In this document: piece by piece, positions 18,536 to 29,119 of the stretch
Layout: every line of letters begins with the position of its first letter
How positions within the stretch are numbered: position 1 is the first letter of the stretch
Assembly (NCBI RefSeq): GCF_004006015.1
Contig: NZ_CP034766.1
Coordinates: forward strand, 2,451,001 to 2,515,000
Direction: 5' to 3'
Length of the DNA stretch: 64,000 nucleotides
Source: Rhodococcus sp. X156
Lineage (GTDB): Bacteria; Actinomycetota; Actinomycetes; Mycobacteriales; Mycobacteriaceae
The notes under the pieces: model-generated
What the model saw: only the letters and a program-made list of their open reading frames with translations
The model's database searches: none
Told to the model about the DNA's origin: nothing
Made by a program: the position numbers and the translations under genes

Positions 18536-18589
18536 GGTGCGTCTGCAAGTACGCCCATCCGCCAGGATGGGCGTACTTGCAGACGCACC
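18536..18589. terminator. 25-bp perfect palindrome, bidirectional terminator
   Basis: Two 25-base arms (18536-18560 and 18565-18589) are exact complements around the loop gcca. The hairpin lies between the convergent hisN and clpB stops and would stop transcription from either side. There is no T tract, so it may act through RNA structure or with Rho. Both arms contain gtctgcaagtacgccc, also found at 4752 and partly at 54925. Confidence 0.8.
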
Positions 18590-18596
18590 TAACCCC

Positions 18597-21233
18597 TCAC
18601 GCGGCGGTGCCGGCCAGCTCCTCGGCCCCGCTGTAGTCGACCTTCAGCGCCCCGTCCACCGCGTCCACCGTCACCGTGGCGCCCTCCGCGACGTCGCCGC
18701 GCAGCAGCGCCCTCCCCACCGCGGTCTCCACGTCGTGGGAGATGTAGCGGCGCAGCGGCCGCGCCCCGTACACCGGGTCGAAGCCCCGCTCCGCGATCAG
18801 CTTGCGGGCGGCGTCGGTGAGGGTGATCCGGATGCGCTGCTCGGCGAGGCGGTCGCGCAGCTCGGCGAACTGCAGGTCCACGATCTGCATGATCTGCGGC
18901 AGCCCGAGCGGGGCGAAGAGCACCACGTCGTCCACCCGGTTGAGGAACTCCGGGCGGAAGTGCAGCCGCAGGTCGGCCATCACCGCCTCGCGGGCCTGCG
19001 GCTGGATCTCCCCCTCGGCGGTGATGCCCTCCAGCAGGTGCTGCGAGCCGATGTTGGAGGTCATGATGATGACGGTGTTGCGGAAGTTCACCGTCCGTCC
19101 CTGCGCGTCGGTGATCCGGCCGTCGTCGAGCACCTGCAGCAGCGTGTTGAACACGTCCACGTGCGCCTTCTCGATCTCGTCGAAGAGGATCACGGAGTAC
19201 GGCTTGCGGCGCACCGCCTCGGTCAGCTGGCCGCCCTCGTCGTAGCCGACGTAGCCGGGCGGCGCGCCCAGCAGCCGGCTCACGGTGTGCCGCTCCTGGT
19301 ACTCGCTCATGTCCAGGCGCACCATCGCGTCCTCGGAGTCGAACAGCGCCACCGCCAGCGACTTGGCCAGCTCGGTCTTGCCCACCCCGGTGGGGCCCAG
19401 GAAGATGAACGACCCGATCGGCTTGCGGGGGTCCCGGATGCCCGAGCGGGCCCGGATGATCGCGTCGGACACCGCCTCCACGGCCTCGTCCTGGCCCACC
19501 ACCCGCTCGCGCAGGGTCTCGTCCAGGCGCAGGATCTTCTGCCGCTCCCCCTCCTGCAGCCGGGTCACCGGGATGCCCGTCCAGGACGCCACGATCTCGG
19601 CGATCTCGTCGGCGGTGACCACCTCGCGCAGCAGCCGGTGCCCGTCCTGCCGGTTGGCCAGCTGCGACTCCTCCGCGCCCAGCCGGCGCTCCAGGTCGGT
19701 CAGCTCGCCGTAGCGGATCTCCGCGGCCCGGTTGAGGTCGTAGCGGCGCTCGGCCTCCTCCGCCTCGTGGCGCAGCCGCTCCAGCTGCCCGCGCAGGTCC
19801 TGCACGCGGCGGATGGAGCGCCGCTCGGACTCCCACTGGGCCCGCTTGGCGTCGGCCTCCGCACGCAGGTCGGTCAGCTCGCGGCGCAGGTCCTCCAGCC
19901 GAGTCATGCTGGCCGGGTCGGTCTCCTTCTCCAGCGCCGCCTCCTCGATCTCCAGCCGGGTCACCCGCCGGGTGAGCTCGTCCAGCTCGGCGGGCATGGA
20001 GTCGATCTCGGTGCGCAGCCGGGCGCACGCCTCGTCCACCAGGTCGATGGCCTTGTCCGGGAGGAAGCGGTCGGTGATGTACCGGTTGGACAGCGTCGCC
20101 GCCGCCACCAGGGCGCCGTCCTGGATCTTCACCCCGTGGAAGACCTCCAGGCGCTCACGCAGGCCGCGCAGGATGGAGATGGTGTCCTCCACGTCCGGCT
20201 CGGACACCACCACCGGCTGGAAGCGCCGCTCCAGCGCGGCGTCGGGCTCCACGTGCTTGCGGTACTCGTCCAGGGTGGTCGCCCCGATCAGGTGCAGCTC
20301 GCCGCGGGCCAGCATCGGCTTGAGCATGTTGCCGGCGTCCATGGCGCCCTCCGCCGCGCCGGCGCCCACCACGGTGTGCAGCTCGTCGATGAACAGCAGG
20401 ATGCGGCCCTCGGCGGCCTTGACCTCCCCCAGCACCGCCTTGAGCCGTTCCTCGAACTCACCCCGGTACTTGGCCCCGGCCACCAGCGCACCCATGTCCA
20501 GGGCGAACACCGTCTTGTCCCGCAGCCCCTCGGGCACGTCGGAGCGGACGATGCGCTGGGCCAGTCCCTCCACGATGGCCGTCTTGCCCACGCCGGGCTC
20601 GCCGATGAGCACCGGGTTGTTCTTGGACTTGCGGGAGAGGATCTGGATCACCCGGCGGATCTCGCTGTCCCGGCCGATCACCGGGTCCAGCGTGCCGCGG
20701 CGGGCGTCCTCCACCAGGTCGCGGCCGTACTTCTCCAGCGCCTCGTAGGTGCCCTCCGGCGTCGCCGAGGTGACCCGCTGGTTGCCCCGGACGTCGGTGA
20801 GCGCGGCGAGGAAGCGCTCCCGGGTGACGCCGAAGCTGGCCAGCAGGCGGCCGGCGGCGGTGCTGGAGCCGGTCTCCACGATGGCCAGCAGCAGGTGCTC
20901 GACGGAGACGTAGTCGTCCTTGAGCCGGCCGGCCTCGCGCTGGGCGCCCTCCAGCACTCCGTTGAGCTCGCGGCTGACGTAGACCTGCCCGGGGGTGACC
21001 CCGGGCCCGCTCACCCGCGGCTTGCGCTGCTGCTCGGCCTCGGCGCCGCGGCGCAGCCCGCCCAGGTCCACCTCCATCCGGGTGAGCAGGCGCGGCACCA
21101 GCGACTCCGGGTCGTCGATCAGCGCGACCAGCAGGTCCAGGGGGTCGGTCTCGTTGTGGCCCCTGCGCAGCGCCTCGGCCTGCGCCTTCTGCAGCGCCTC
21201 CTGCGACTTCTGGGTCAATGCGTTCATGTCCAT
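18597..21233 (-). CDS. clpB: Disaggregase chaperone ClpB
   Basis: An 878-residue AAA+ protein that, with DnaK, pulls proteins out of aggregates. The order is: Clp N-domain (residues 1-150), first ATPase with [13 protein letters not shown], the long coiled-coil middle domain (about 410-530, many Glu and Arg), second ATPase with [12 protein letters not shown], and a C-terminal oligomerisation domain. ATG 21233 overlaps the cbpM stop by 10 bp; an ATG two codons later is possible. It is the last gene of the dnaK-grpE-cbpA-cbpM-clpB operon and ends at the palindrome shared with hisN. Confidence 0.97.
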   Translation of the reverse strand: MDMNALTQKSQEALQKAQAEALRRGHNETDPLDLLVALIDDPESLVPRLLTRMEVDLGGLRRGAEAEQQRKPRVSGPGVTPGQVYVSRELNGVLEGAQREAGRLKDDYVSVEHLLLAIVETGSSTAAGRLLASFGVTRERFLAALTDVRGNQRVTSATPEGTYEALEKYGRDLVEDARRGTLDPVIGRDSEIRRVIQILSRKSKNNPVLIGEPGVGKTAIVEGLAQRIVRSDVPEGLRDKTVFALDMGALVAGAKYRGEFEERLKAVLGEVKAAEGRILLFIDELHTVVGAGAAEGAMDAGNMLKPMLARGELHLIGATTLDEYRKHVEPDAALERRFQPVVVSEPDVEDTISILRGLRERLEVFHGVKIQDGALVAAATLSNRYITDRFLPDKAIDLVDEACARLRTEIDSMPAELDELTRRVTRLEIEEAALEKETDPASMTRLEDLRRELTDLRAEADAKRAQWESERRSIRRVQDLRGQLERLRHEAEEAERRYDLNRAAEIRYGELTDLERRLGAEESQLANRQDGHRLLREVVTADEIAEIVASWTGIPVTRLQEGERQKILRLDETLRERVVGQDEAVEAVSDAIIRARSGIRDPRKPIGSFIFLGPTGVGKTELAKSLAVALFDSEDAMVRLDMSEYQERHTVSRLLGAPPGYVGYDEGGQLTEAVRRKPYSVILFDEIEKAHVDVFNTLLQVLDDGRITDAQGRTVNFRNTVIIMTSNIGSQHLLEGITAEGEIQPQAREAVMADLRLHFRPEFLNRVDDVVLFAPLGLPQIMQIVDLQFAELRDRLAEQRIRITLTDAARKLIAERGFDPVYGARPLRRYISHDVETAVGRALLRGDVAEGATVTVDAVDGALKVDYSGAEELAGTAA

Positions 21234-21529
21234 GGCGTCGCTCTTCCTCGTCTCACGTCGTGCTCGAGCGCGTCGATCCGGTCGAGCAGGTCGATGACCA
21301 GTCCGATCGCCGCGTAGTTCAGGGCCAGCCCGGACCGCAGCCGCCGGATGCGCGCCACCCGCACCGGGGTGCCCGGGGCGAACCACAGCCGCCCCTGGGC
21401 GTCCCGGGTGGCGTCGAGCAGGCTCAGCTCCACGAAGCGCACCAGCAGCTCCGGGTGCAGCCCGCTCTCCCGGGCGACGCTGTCCAGGCTCAGCCGCACG
21501 GGACGGGCCAGCGGGTAGGTGGTGCTCAT
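21224..21529 (-). CDS. CbpM-like chaperone modulator (MerR-like)
   Basis: A 101-residue protein in the place where actinobacterial dnaK operons usually carry hspR. The N-terminal MerR-like segment is [21 protein letters not shown]. The tail [32 protein letters not shown] matches the E. coli CbpM family ([21 protein letters not shown]), which binds the J-domain of CbpA. It lacks the C-terminal extension expected of HspR. ATG 21529 has AGGAG 9 nt upstream. Its partner is probably the DnaJ-type protein encoded just before it. A residual DNA-binding role cannot be excluded. Confidence 0.72.
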   Translation of the reverse strand: MSTTYPLARPVRLSLDSVARESGLHPELLVRFVELSLLDATRDAQGRLWFAPGTPVRVARIRRLRSGLALNYAAIGLVIDLLDRIDALEHDVRRGRATPWT

Positions 21530-21581
21530 GCGGTGCTCCTGCTGCCGGTGGACTCGGGGTGGGGACGGTGGTGCGCGGGCC

Positions 21582-22544
21582 TCAGGTGCGGGCCCGGGGG
21601 TCGAAGGTGGACTCGGTTGCCAGCTGCTCGTACAGCTCGCGCTCGTGGTCGGTGAGGATGGCCGGCACCCGGATCTGCACCTCGGCGTAGAGGTCGCCGG
21701 GGGCACCGCGGGCGTTGGGCATGCCCTGGCCCTTGAGCCGGAAGCGGCGCCCGCTGGAGGAGCCCGGCGTGATGCGGACCTTCAGCTCCCCGCCCGGGGT
21801 CTCCACCGGCACGGTGGCGCCCAGCGCCGCCTCGGCCGGGCTCAGCGGCACCGTGACGGTGATGTCGCGGCCGTTGACCCGGTAGCGCGGGTCCGGGCGC
21901 AGCCGCACCACCAGGTACAGGTCACCGGCCGGGGCGTCGCCGGTGCCCTGCCCGCCCTGCCCGGCCAGCCGGATGCGCTGGCCCTCGACGACCCCGGGCG
22001 GGATGGTGACGTCGTACTCCCGGGTGCCGTTGCCGGTGAGGCTCAGGTGTCGCTTGCCGCCGCGGTAGGCCTCCAGCACGGTCAGCTCCAGCTCCGCCTC
22101 CTGGTCGGCGCCGGGCACCGCGAAGCCACCCCCGCCCCGGGCGCCGCCGAAGATGCCCCCCAGCAGGTCCTCGAAGTCGAAGCCCTCGGCCCCGCCGAAG
22201 TCGCCGCCGAAGTGCACCCGGGTGCCGCCCGCGGGTCCCCCGGCGGTGGTCCACCCGCCGGAGCGTCCTCGTGCACCTGCCCCGGCCCTGGCCCGCTCCG
22301 CGGCGTCCTCCATCCCCTCCGGGATCTTGCGGAAGTCCGGTCCGAAGCGGTCGTAGCGCGCCCGCTGCTTGGGGTCGGTGAGCACCTCGTGGGCCTCGCT
22401 GATCTCCTTGAACCGCTCCTCGGCCTCCGGGCTGGAGTTGAGGTCGGGGTGGTACTGGCGCGCGAGCCTGCGGTAGGCCTGCTGAATCTCCTTGGTGGAG
22501 GCGCTCCGGTCCACCCCGAGCACCTGGTAGAAGTCAGTGGCCAT
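21582..22544 (-). CDS. Type II J-domain co-chaperone (CbpA/DnaJ-like)
   Basis: A 320-residue co-chaperone. The J-domain (residues 4-70) contains the HPD motif in ARQYHPDLNSSPEAEERF. A Gly/Phe-rich linker follows (GGDFGGAEGFDFEDLLGGIFGGARGGGGF), then two beta-sandwich substrate domains. The four CxxCxGxG zinc repeats of true DnaJ are missing, which makes this the CbpA class. It stimulates DnaK ATP hydrolysis. It sits 6 bp after grpE and before cbpM, so chaperone and modulator are produced together. Confidence 0.92.
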   Translation of the reverse strand: MATDFYQVLGVDRSASTKEIQQAYRRLARQYHPDLNSSPEAEERFKEISEAHEVLTDPKQRARYDRFGPDFRKIPEGMEDAAERARAGAGARGRSGGWTTAGGPAGGTRVHFGGDFGGAEGFDFEDLLGGIFGGARGGGGFAVPGADQEAELELTVLEAYRGGKRHLSLTGNGTREYDVTIPPGVVEGQRIRLAGQGGQGTGDAPAGDLYLVVRLRPDPRYRVNGRDITVTVPLSPAEAALGATVPVETPGGELKVRITPGSSSGRRFRLKGQGMPNARGAPGDLYAEVQIRVPAILTDHERELYEQLATESTFDPRART

Positions 22545-22550
22545 GCGCCC

Positions 22551-23180
22551 TCACTCCGCGGTTCCGGGATCCGCCGGGGCACGGCTGACCACCACCGCCG
22601 CCGGGCGCAGCTGGTGGGTGTCCTCGCCGTAGCCGGGCGACGTCACGTGCACCACCGTGCTCGGCGCCGCGCTCGGGTCCTCCACCACCGACACCACGTC
22701 GTGGTGGCGGGGGTCGAACGGGACGCCGACCTCGTCGTGGCGGACGTAGCCCAGGTGCGCCAGCACCTGCACCGCCTGCTGGTGGATGGCCTTGAGCCCC
22801 TGCACCACCGGGTTGTCGGCGTCGGCGTGCTCCAGGGCCAGCTCGAGGTTGTCCACCACCGGCAGCCACTGGGCGGCCACCCGGTTGCGCTCGTCCTGGC
22901 GCTCCCGACCGGCCTCCCGCGCGTGGCGCTTGCGCAGGTTGTCCAGGTCGGCCAGCGCCCGCCGCCAGCGGTCCTCCATCTCCGCCAGCGCCCCGGCAGC
23001 GTCCCCCGGCTCCGCGGCGCCGGTGACCAGCTCTTCCTCGGTGCCCTCCGTCGCCGCGACGGACTCGGTGGGGTCGGGCGTGCTCGTGCTCTCCCCGCCC
23101 ACCGCGGCGTCGGCGGGCTGCGCGGCCGGCTCGGCGGCCGACGCCGCCCGGCCGGTGCGACGCGGACTCGGTGACGTCAC
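22551..23180 (-). CDS. grpE: Nucleotide exchange factor GrpE
   Basis: A 209-residue exchange factor for DnaK. About 65 low-complexity acidic residues come first, then the long helix (MEDRWRRALADLDNLRKRHARE) and the beta domain (WLPVVDNLELAL; GVPFDPRHHDVV). The final PGYGEDTHQLRPAAVVVS is family-typical. The GTG 23180 start lies 11 bp after dnaK with GAGG upstream. Confidence 0.94.
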   Translation of the reverse strand: MTSPSPRRTGRAASAAEPAAQPADAAVGGESTSTPDPTESVAATEGTEEELVTGAAEPGDAAGALAEMEDRWRRALADLDNLRKRHAREAGRERQDERNRVAAQWLPVVDNLELALEHADADNPVVQGLKAIHQQAVQVLAHLGYVRHDEVGVPFDPRHHDVVSVVEDPSAAPSTVVHVTSPGYGEDTHQLRPAAVVVSRAPADPGTAE

Positions 23181-23191
23181 CGGGTGCCGCC

Positions 23192-25096
<1,905 letters not shown>

Positions 25097-25311
25097 CAGG
25101 GTGTGCTCCGCTCAGGTCGGGACGAGCTGTCTCGGGTCGGCAACCGGACGGCCTGTCCGGGCGGCCGGACGCGGCCACGACCCCTGCGCTCCAGCGTCAC
25201 CGCCCGTCGGAGGCCCCGCCTCGACCCGACGGGGTGAACTGCCCGCCGGCGACCCGTCCCAGCAGGTCAGGTCGGCGGGGCGACGGCGCCGTCGTGGGTA
25301 CGCTCGGTGTG
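25097..25311. other. Divergent promoter region dnaK / PucR regulator
   Basis: There is no gene in these 215 bp. For the plus-strand regulator, TACGCT at 25299-25304 lies 7 nt before GTG 25312 and fits a leaderless -10. For dnaK I see no clear -35/-10, no HAIR (CTTGAGT-N7-ACTCAAG) and no CIRCE. Short GGTCGGG-type direct repeats occur near 25118-25142. Confidence 0.45.
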
Positions 25312-27099
25312 GTGGCACGTGAGCTGGACGACACCGTCGGAGGGTGCGTGCTGCCCGCCGCTGGTCCGGTCGAGCGGGCGTGGGACTGGCGCCAGGTGTT
25401 CAGCGCGACCGCGCACCTGTTCGACGGCCACGAGCCGGCCGAGGTGCTGCAGCTGGCCGCGCACGTGGTGCCCTGCCTGGGCCCGTTCACGGTGGAGGCC
25501 AGCTACCGCGCCGAGGCCGGGCTGCTGCGGCCCAGCCCACCGCAGTCCGCCGGGGCCCTGCGCCCGGGCACGGCGGCCAGCTCGCTGGGCGCCGACCGCG
25601 ACGTGGCGCGCGACGACGACCGGTGGCACCACCTGCTGGGCCTGCGCGCCGGCCACGACGTGGTGGGCTGCCTGGTGGTGGGCGCACCCGCTGCTCCCGA
25701 CCCCGACGCGCTGTTCGCCCTGGGCGTGCTGGCCCACGAGGCGGCCACCGCGGTGGCGCACGCGCAGCTGGCCGCCCGCGAGCAGCAGCGCAGTCGCCAG
25801 CTGCGCCAGCTCGCCCGGTTGCGCGAGGTGATCAAGGACCGCACCAGCACCATCGGTGAGCTGGCCACGGAGGTGGCGCGCCTGCAGGGGCAGCAGCACG
25901 TGCAGCGCACCGTGGCCGTCGCCGCGGCGGCGGGCTCGGCTGACGCGGCCCTGCTGACCGCGCTGCACCAGCTCACCGGGCTGGCAAGCGGCCTGGAGGA
26001 CACCTTCGGCAACCTGCGCGCCTGGCAGGGACCCGAGCGCGCCGGGCGCTACCGCCGCACCGGGGGCCGCAACCGCGAGGACCTGCTGCGCCGGGCCGCC
26101 GCCAGCTGCGGCCCGCTGCGCGAGGCCAACCGGGTGCTGCAGGTGATCCGTCCCCGCCAGGACGTGCTGGGGCTGCTGTACCTGTGGGATCCCGACCACC
26201 GGGTGGGTGAGCTCGACGAGCTGGCACTGACCCAGACCGCTGCGGCGCTCGGGGTGGAGATGGCCCACCAGCGCGACCTCGCCGAGACCGAGCTCCGGCT
26301 GCGGCGCCACCTCGCCGAGGACCTGGTGGCGGGCACCGACGAGGCCAGCGCCGTAGCCCGGGCCGACCTGTTGGGCCACGACCTGCGCCAGCCGCACCGC
26401 GTGGTCACCCTCAGCTGGGACCCCCGGACGGCGGTGCACACGGTGGCCGAGGCGGTCCGGCACTGCGTCGGCACCCGGCAGGTGCCGTCGCTGCTGACCC
26501 AGCGCGGACAGACCGTGGTGCTGGTGACCCAGGCGAGCACCGACCCCGACGCGTTGTACCGCGGCGTCGCCGAGGAGCTGGCCCCGGCCACCGGGGTGCT
26601 GGGGGTGGGGTCGGTGTGTGCCGGACCTGCCGGGCTGCCGCAGTCCTTCGCCGACGCGCTCCGGGCGCAGGAGGTCCGGCGCCACACCCACCACGCCGCC
26701 GGGGTGGTGCGCTTCGACGAGCTGGGGGTGTACCGGCTGCTGGACTCCGGCGGCGGGCCGGAGGAGGTGCGCGCCTTCGTCCGGGAGAACCTGGGCCCGT
26801 TGCTGGACTACGACGAGCTCCACGGCAGCACCATGGTGGCCACGCTCACCCAGTACCTCGAGCGCGGCGGTGGCTACGACGCGACCGCCCGGGCGCTGCT
26901 CATCCACCGCAGCACGCTGCGCTACCGCCTCGCCCGCATCCGCGAGCTCACCGGGGGCGACCTGCACGACGTGGACACCCGCCTCAACCTGCACCTGGCC
27001 ACCCGGGCCCTGCAGGTGCTGCGCGGTGCCGAGGTCGCAGCAGTCCCGGCGCTGCGCAGCCCAGCGGTGCCGAACCAGGCAGCCGAGGTCGTGGAGTGA
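25312..27099 (+). CDS. PucR/CdaR-type regulator with GAF-like sensor region
   Basis: A 595-residue regulator. The first 200 residues resemble a GAF-type sensor. A coiled stretch follows (REQQRSRQLRQLARLREVIKD), then a second sensor-like domain (DVLGLLYLWDPDHRVGELDELALTQTAAALG), a CdaR GGDEF-like region, and a C-terminal PucR helix-turn-helix (DATARALLIHRSTLRYRLAR). PucR proteins respond to small molecules. The start is GTG 25312, 7 nt after a TACGCT -10 box; GTG 25309 is also in frame. It stands opposite dnaK, and the shared 215 bp make regulation of the chaperone operon a testable idea, not shown by the sequence. Confidence 0.8.
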   Translation: MARELDDTVGGCVLPAAGPVERAWDWRQVFSATAHLFDGHEPAEVLQLAAHVVPCLGPFTVEASYRAEAGLLRPSPPQSAGALRPGTAASSLGADRDVARDDDRWHHLLGLRAGHDVVGCLVVGAPAAPDPDALFALGVLAHEAATAVAHAQLAAREQQRSRQLRQLARLREVIKDRTSTIGELATEVARLQGQQHVQRTVAVAAAAGSADAALLTALHQLTGLASGLEDTFGNLRAWQGPERAGRYRRTGGRNREDLLRRAAASCGPLREANRVLQVIRPRQDVLGLLYLWDPDHRVGELDELALTQTAAALGVEMAHQRDLAETELRLRRHLAEDLVAGTDEASAVARADLLGHDLRQPHRVVTLSWDPRTAVHTVAEAVRHCVGTRQVPSLLTQRGQTVVLVTQASTDPDALYRGVAEELAPATGVLGVGSVCAGPAGLPQSFADALRAQEVRRHTHHAAGVVRFDELGVYRLLDSGGGPEEVRAFVRENLGPLLDYDELHGSTMVATLTQYLERGGGYDATARALLIHRSTLRYRLARIRELTGGDLHDVDTRLNLHLATRALQVLRGAEVAAVPALRSPAVPNQAAEVVE

Positions 27100-27199
27100 G
27101 TGCCCCGGCCGGCGCCGCCCCGTCGCCGCCGCGCCTACCCTCGTGGGTTGCGCAACGGCGCACCCTGGTGAGCACGACGAGAGAGGGAAGCAGGTGCAC

Positions 27200-27418
27200 A
27201 TGGCAGACGACCGCAGGCCACCGCTGGAGACCCCGGAGGCCGACCGCCTCGAGCAGGAGCGCGCGCTCGACGAGCTGCCGGAGGACGGCGACACCACCGA
27301 CGAGCTGCCCGAGCAGCTGCCCGAGTCGCTGGAGGCTGATCCCGCCGACGCCCTCGACCAGCGCCGCGAGCTGCCGGACACCGACGACGACTACCCGCCC
27401 GGCGAGACGGCCGGCTAG
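27200..27418 (+). CDS. Small acidic hypothetical protein
   Basis: 72 residues, very rich in Asp and Glu, with Pro and Leu and repeated EL/ELPE segments (DELPEDGDTTDELPEQLPE). No membrane segment, Cys or known domain is visible, and I do not recognise the family. ATG 27200 is preceded by AGG 5 nt upstream within GAAGCAGGTGCAC; a GTG at 27194 is also in frame. Third codon positions are almost all G or C, so it is probably real. It lies 100 bp downstream of the PucR regulator. Confidence 0.6.
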   Translation: MADDRRPPLETPEADRLEQERALDELPEDGDTTDELPEQLPESLEADPADALDQRRELPDTDDDYPPGETAG

Positions 27419-27508
27419 ACCCGCGCCGGGTCGTCGCCGGGCTCGCGCACGAGCCGAAGGGGGTTGTCGCTAGCAGCTCTGGACCTCTCCCCCGGAAGGT
27501 GTGTTGTC

Positions 27509-28582
27509 ATGCGCCCTGTTCTCGTGCCCCTCTCTACCGAGCCCGGCGGCGGGCCAGCTGCAGCCGTCACCAGCCGACGCCGACAGCTCCGGCTGGGCGC
27601 GTGCAGCGCAACCGTGGTCCTCGGGGTCGTGCTGGCCGGCTGCACGTCGTCCTCCACCCCCAGCCCCACCGTCTCCTCCGCCTCCGCCGTCGCCGACGTG
27701 CCCGCGATCGTCGACAAGGTCGAGCCGTCGGTGGTCACGATCATCAACAACAACGACCTGGGCAGCGGCGTGGTCTACCGGAGCGACGGCATCATCCTCA
27801 CTGCCGCGCACGTGGTCTCCGGGGCGGCGCAGGTGGTCATCGCCTACTCCGACGGCCAGCGCGGGCCCGCCACGGTGCGGGCCAGCGACGCGGGCAGCGA
27901 CATCGCGGTGCTGCAGGCCAGCCGGCAGGACCTGCCGGCCGCGACCTTCAACACCGAGCTGCCGGTGGTGGGCGCACCCACGGTGGTGATCGGCAGCCCG
28001 CTGGGCCTGCAGGACACGGTGACCTCCGGGATCATCTCTGGGCTGCACCGGGAGATCCCCACCTCCAGCAACATCGGCACCGCGCTGTCTGACCTCATCC
28101 AGACCGACGCCCCGATCTCTCCGGGCAACTCCGGAGGACCGCTGGTCAACGCCGGGGCCGAGGTGATCGGGCTGGCCGAGGCCTACCTCCCGCCGACCAC
28201 CGGGGCGGTGGCGCTGGGCTTCGCCACGCCGGCGGCGACGGTGGTGAGCGTGGCCGACCAGCTGCTGGCCTCCGGCACCGCCAAGAACCCCTACGTCGGC
28301 CTGCAGATCCAGACGCTGACCGCGGCCGAGGCACAGCGGCTGGAGCTCAACCGCGACAGCGGCGTGGTCGTGGTGGAGGTGGTGCAGGACAGCCCGGCCG
28401 CCAACGCAGGCTTGCAGCCCGGCGACGTCATCATCAGCTTCGACGGCAAGGACACCCCCACTGCCCAGGCCTTCGTGCGGATCCTGCGCGGCACCACGCC
28501 GGGGCAGACCGTCCCGATGACGGTGCTGCGGGGACCTTCTGAGCAGCAGCTGCAGGTGGTGATCGGCGCCCGAGCCGGCTGA
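27509..28582 (+). CDS. Lipoprotein HtrA/DegP-type serine protease with PDZ domain
   Basis: A 357-residue trypsin-like protease. The lipobox LAGC lies near residue 46 after the hydrophobic stretch ACSATVVLGVV, so it is anchored to the outer face of the membrane. The catalytic triad is His in LTAAHVVSGA, Asp in AGSDIAVLQ and Ser in SPGNSGGPL. One PDZ domain follows (VVVVEVVQDSPAANAGLQPGDVIISFDG). It is an envelope quality-control protease of the PepD/HtrA type. ATG 27509 has GGAAGG 9 nt upstream; the frame is open further back without a better start. Confidence 0.92.
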   Translation: MRPVLVPLSTEPGGGPAAAVTSRRRQLRLGACSATVVLGVVLAGCTSSSTPSPTVSSASAVADVPAIVDKVEPSVVTIINNNDLGSGVVYRSDGIILTAAHVVSGAAQVVIAYSDGQRGPATVRASDAGSDIAVLQASRQDLPAATFNTELPVVGAPTVVIGSPLGLQDTVTSGIISGLHREIPTSSNIGTALSDLIQTDAPISPGNSGGPLVNAGAEVIGLAEAYLPPTTGAVALGFATPAATVVSVADQLLASGTAKNPYVGLQIQTLTAAEAQRLELNRDSGVVVVEVVQDSPAANAGLQPGDVIISFDGKDTPTAQAFVRILRGTTPGQTVPMTVLRGPSEQQLQVVIGARAG

Positions 28583-28590
28583 CGGTGCTC

Positions 28591-28635
28591 CGGGTCAGCG
28601 CTGGTCGGGTCAGCGTTGGGCGGGTCAGCGCTGGT
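28591..28635. repeat. 15-bp tandem repeat, three copies
   Basis: cgggtcagcgctggt occurs at 28591-28605 and 28621-28635 with a variant (cgggtcagcgttggg) between. On the minus strand each unit contains the codons for Asp-Gln-Arg and a TGA, and the DUF2382 gene stops in the first unit it meets. The repeat separates two convergent genes. Confidence 0.8.
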
Positions 28636-29119
28636 CGGGGGGCTCGGTCGCGGTGTGCACCTCGACCACCTCCCGGGCGAGGTCGGCGCTGATGGTGTGC
28701 GCCCCGTCGACCCGCTCCACCCGGACGGTCACCCGCTCGTAGGGCCGCGTCGCCAGCTGCACGACGGGGACCTCCTCGTGCAGCACCAGCACCACCGGCT
28801 CACGCTCCTCCCCGAACGCGGCACCCTCGGCGGCCTGGTCGGGGGTCTGGGCGTCGGGGACCTGGTCATCGGGGGTCTGGGCCACCGGCAGGTGCTCCAG
28901 CACCAGCTCTTCCCGGCGGACGTCCACGCTCACCTGGCGGGTCTCGGTGACCACCCGCCGGCGCACCCGCACCCGTTCGACGGGCACCCGGCGGACGCGG
29001 ACGTCCAGCTCCTCCTCGGCGCGAGTCGTGCTGGCAGGTGCCGCACCCACAGCACCGGTACGACCAGGACGCGCCGCCGAGGGGTCGGCGGCGCGTCCCG
29101 GGTCGGGGGTGGCGCTCAC
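28625..29119 (-). CDS. DUF2382-domain protein (stress-response type)
   Basis: 164 residues. A low-complexity start (DPGRAADPSAARPGRTGAV) is followed by two copies of the DUF2382 charged beta-strand pattern (VRVRRVPVERVRVRRRVVTETRQVSVDVRREELVLEH and VLVLHEEVPVVQLATRPYERVTVRVERV). The family is linked to stress proteins such as YsnF, but its activity is not established. GTG 29119 overlaps the stop of the upstream PRC-barrel gene (GTGA), so the two are made together. The coding end lies in a 15-bp tandem repeat. Confidence 0.8.
   Translation of the reverse strand: MSATPDPGRAADPSAARPGRTGAVGAAPASTTRAEEELDVRVRRVPVERVRVRRRVVTETRQVSVDVRREELVLEHLPVAQTPDDQVPDAQTPDQAAEGAAFGEEREPVVLVLHEEVPVVQLATRPYERVTVRVERVDGAHTISADLAREVVEVHTATEPPDQR

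Noticed and set aside
18537-21317. Long plus-strand frame opposite clpB
   Set aside because: It is rich in Arg, His, Gly and Gln with no motif, and is the shadow of clpB caused by high GC content.
21224-21529. HspR repressor gene in the dnaK operon
   Set aside because: The sequence fits the CbpM family better and lacks the length and tail expected of HspR; a MerR-like start alone is not enough.
25097-25311. HAIR or CIRCE element before dnaK
   Set aside because: No CTTGAGT/ACTCAAG or TTAGCACTC/GAGTGCTAA arms are present even with several mismatches allowed by eye.
28591-28635. CRISPR-like array
   Set aside because: Three direct 15-bp units without spacers are a simple tandem repeat, not repeat-spacer structure.
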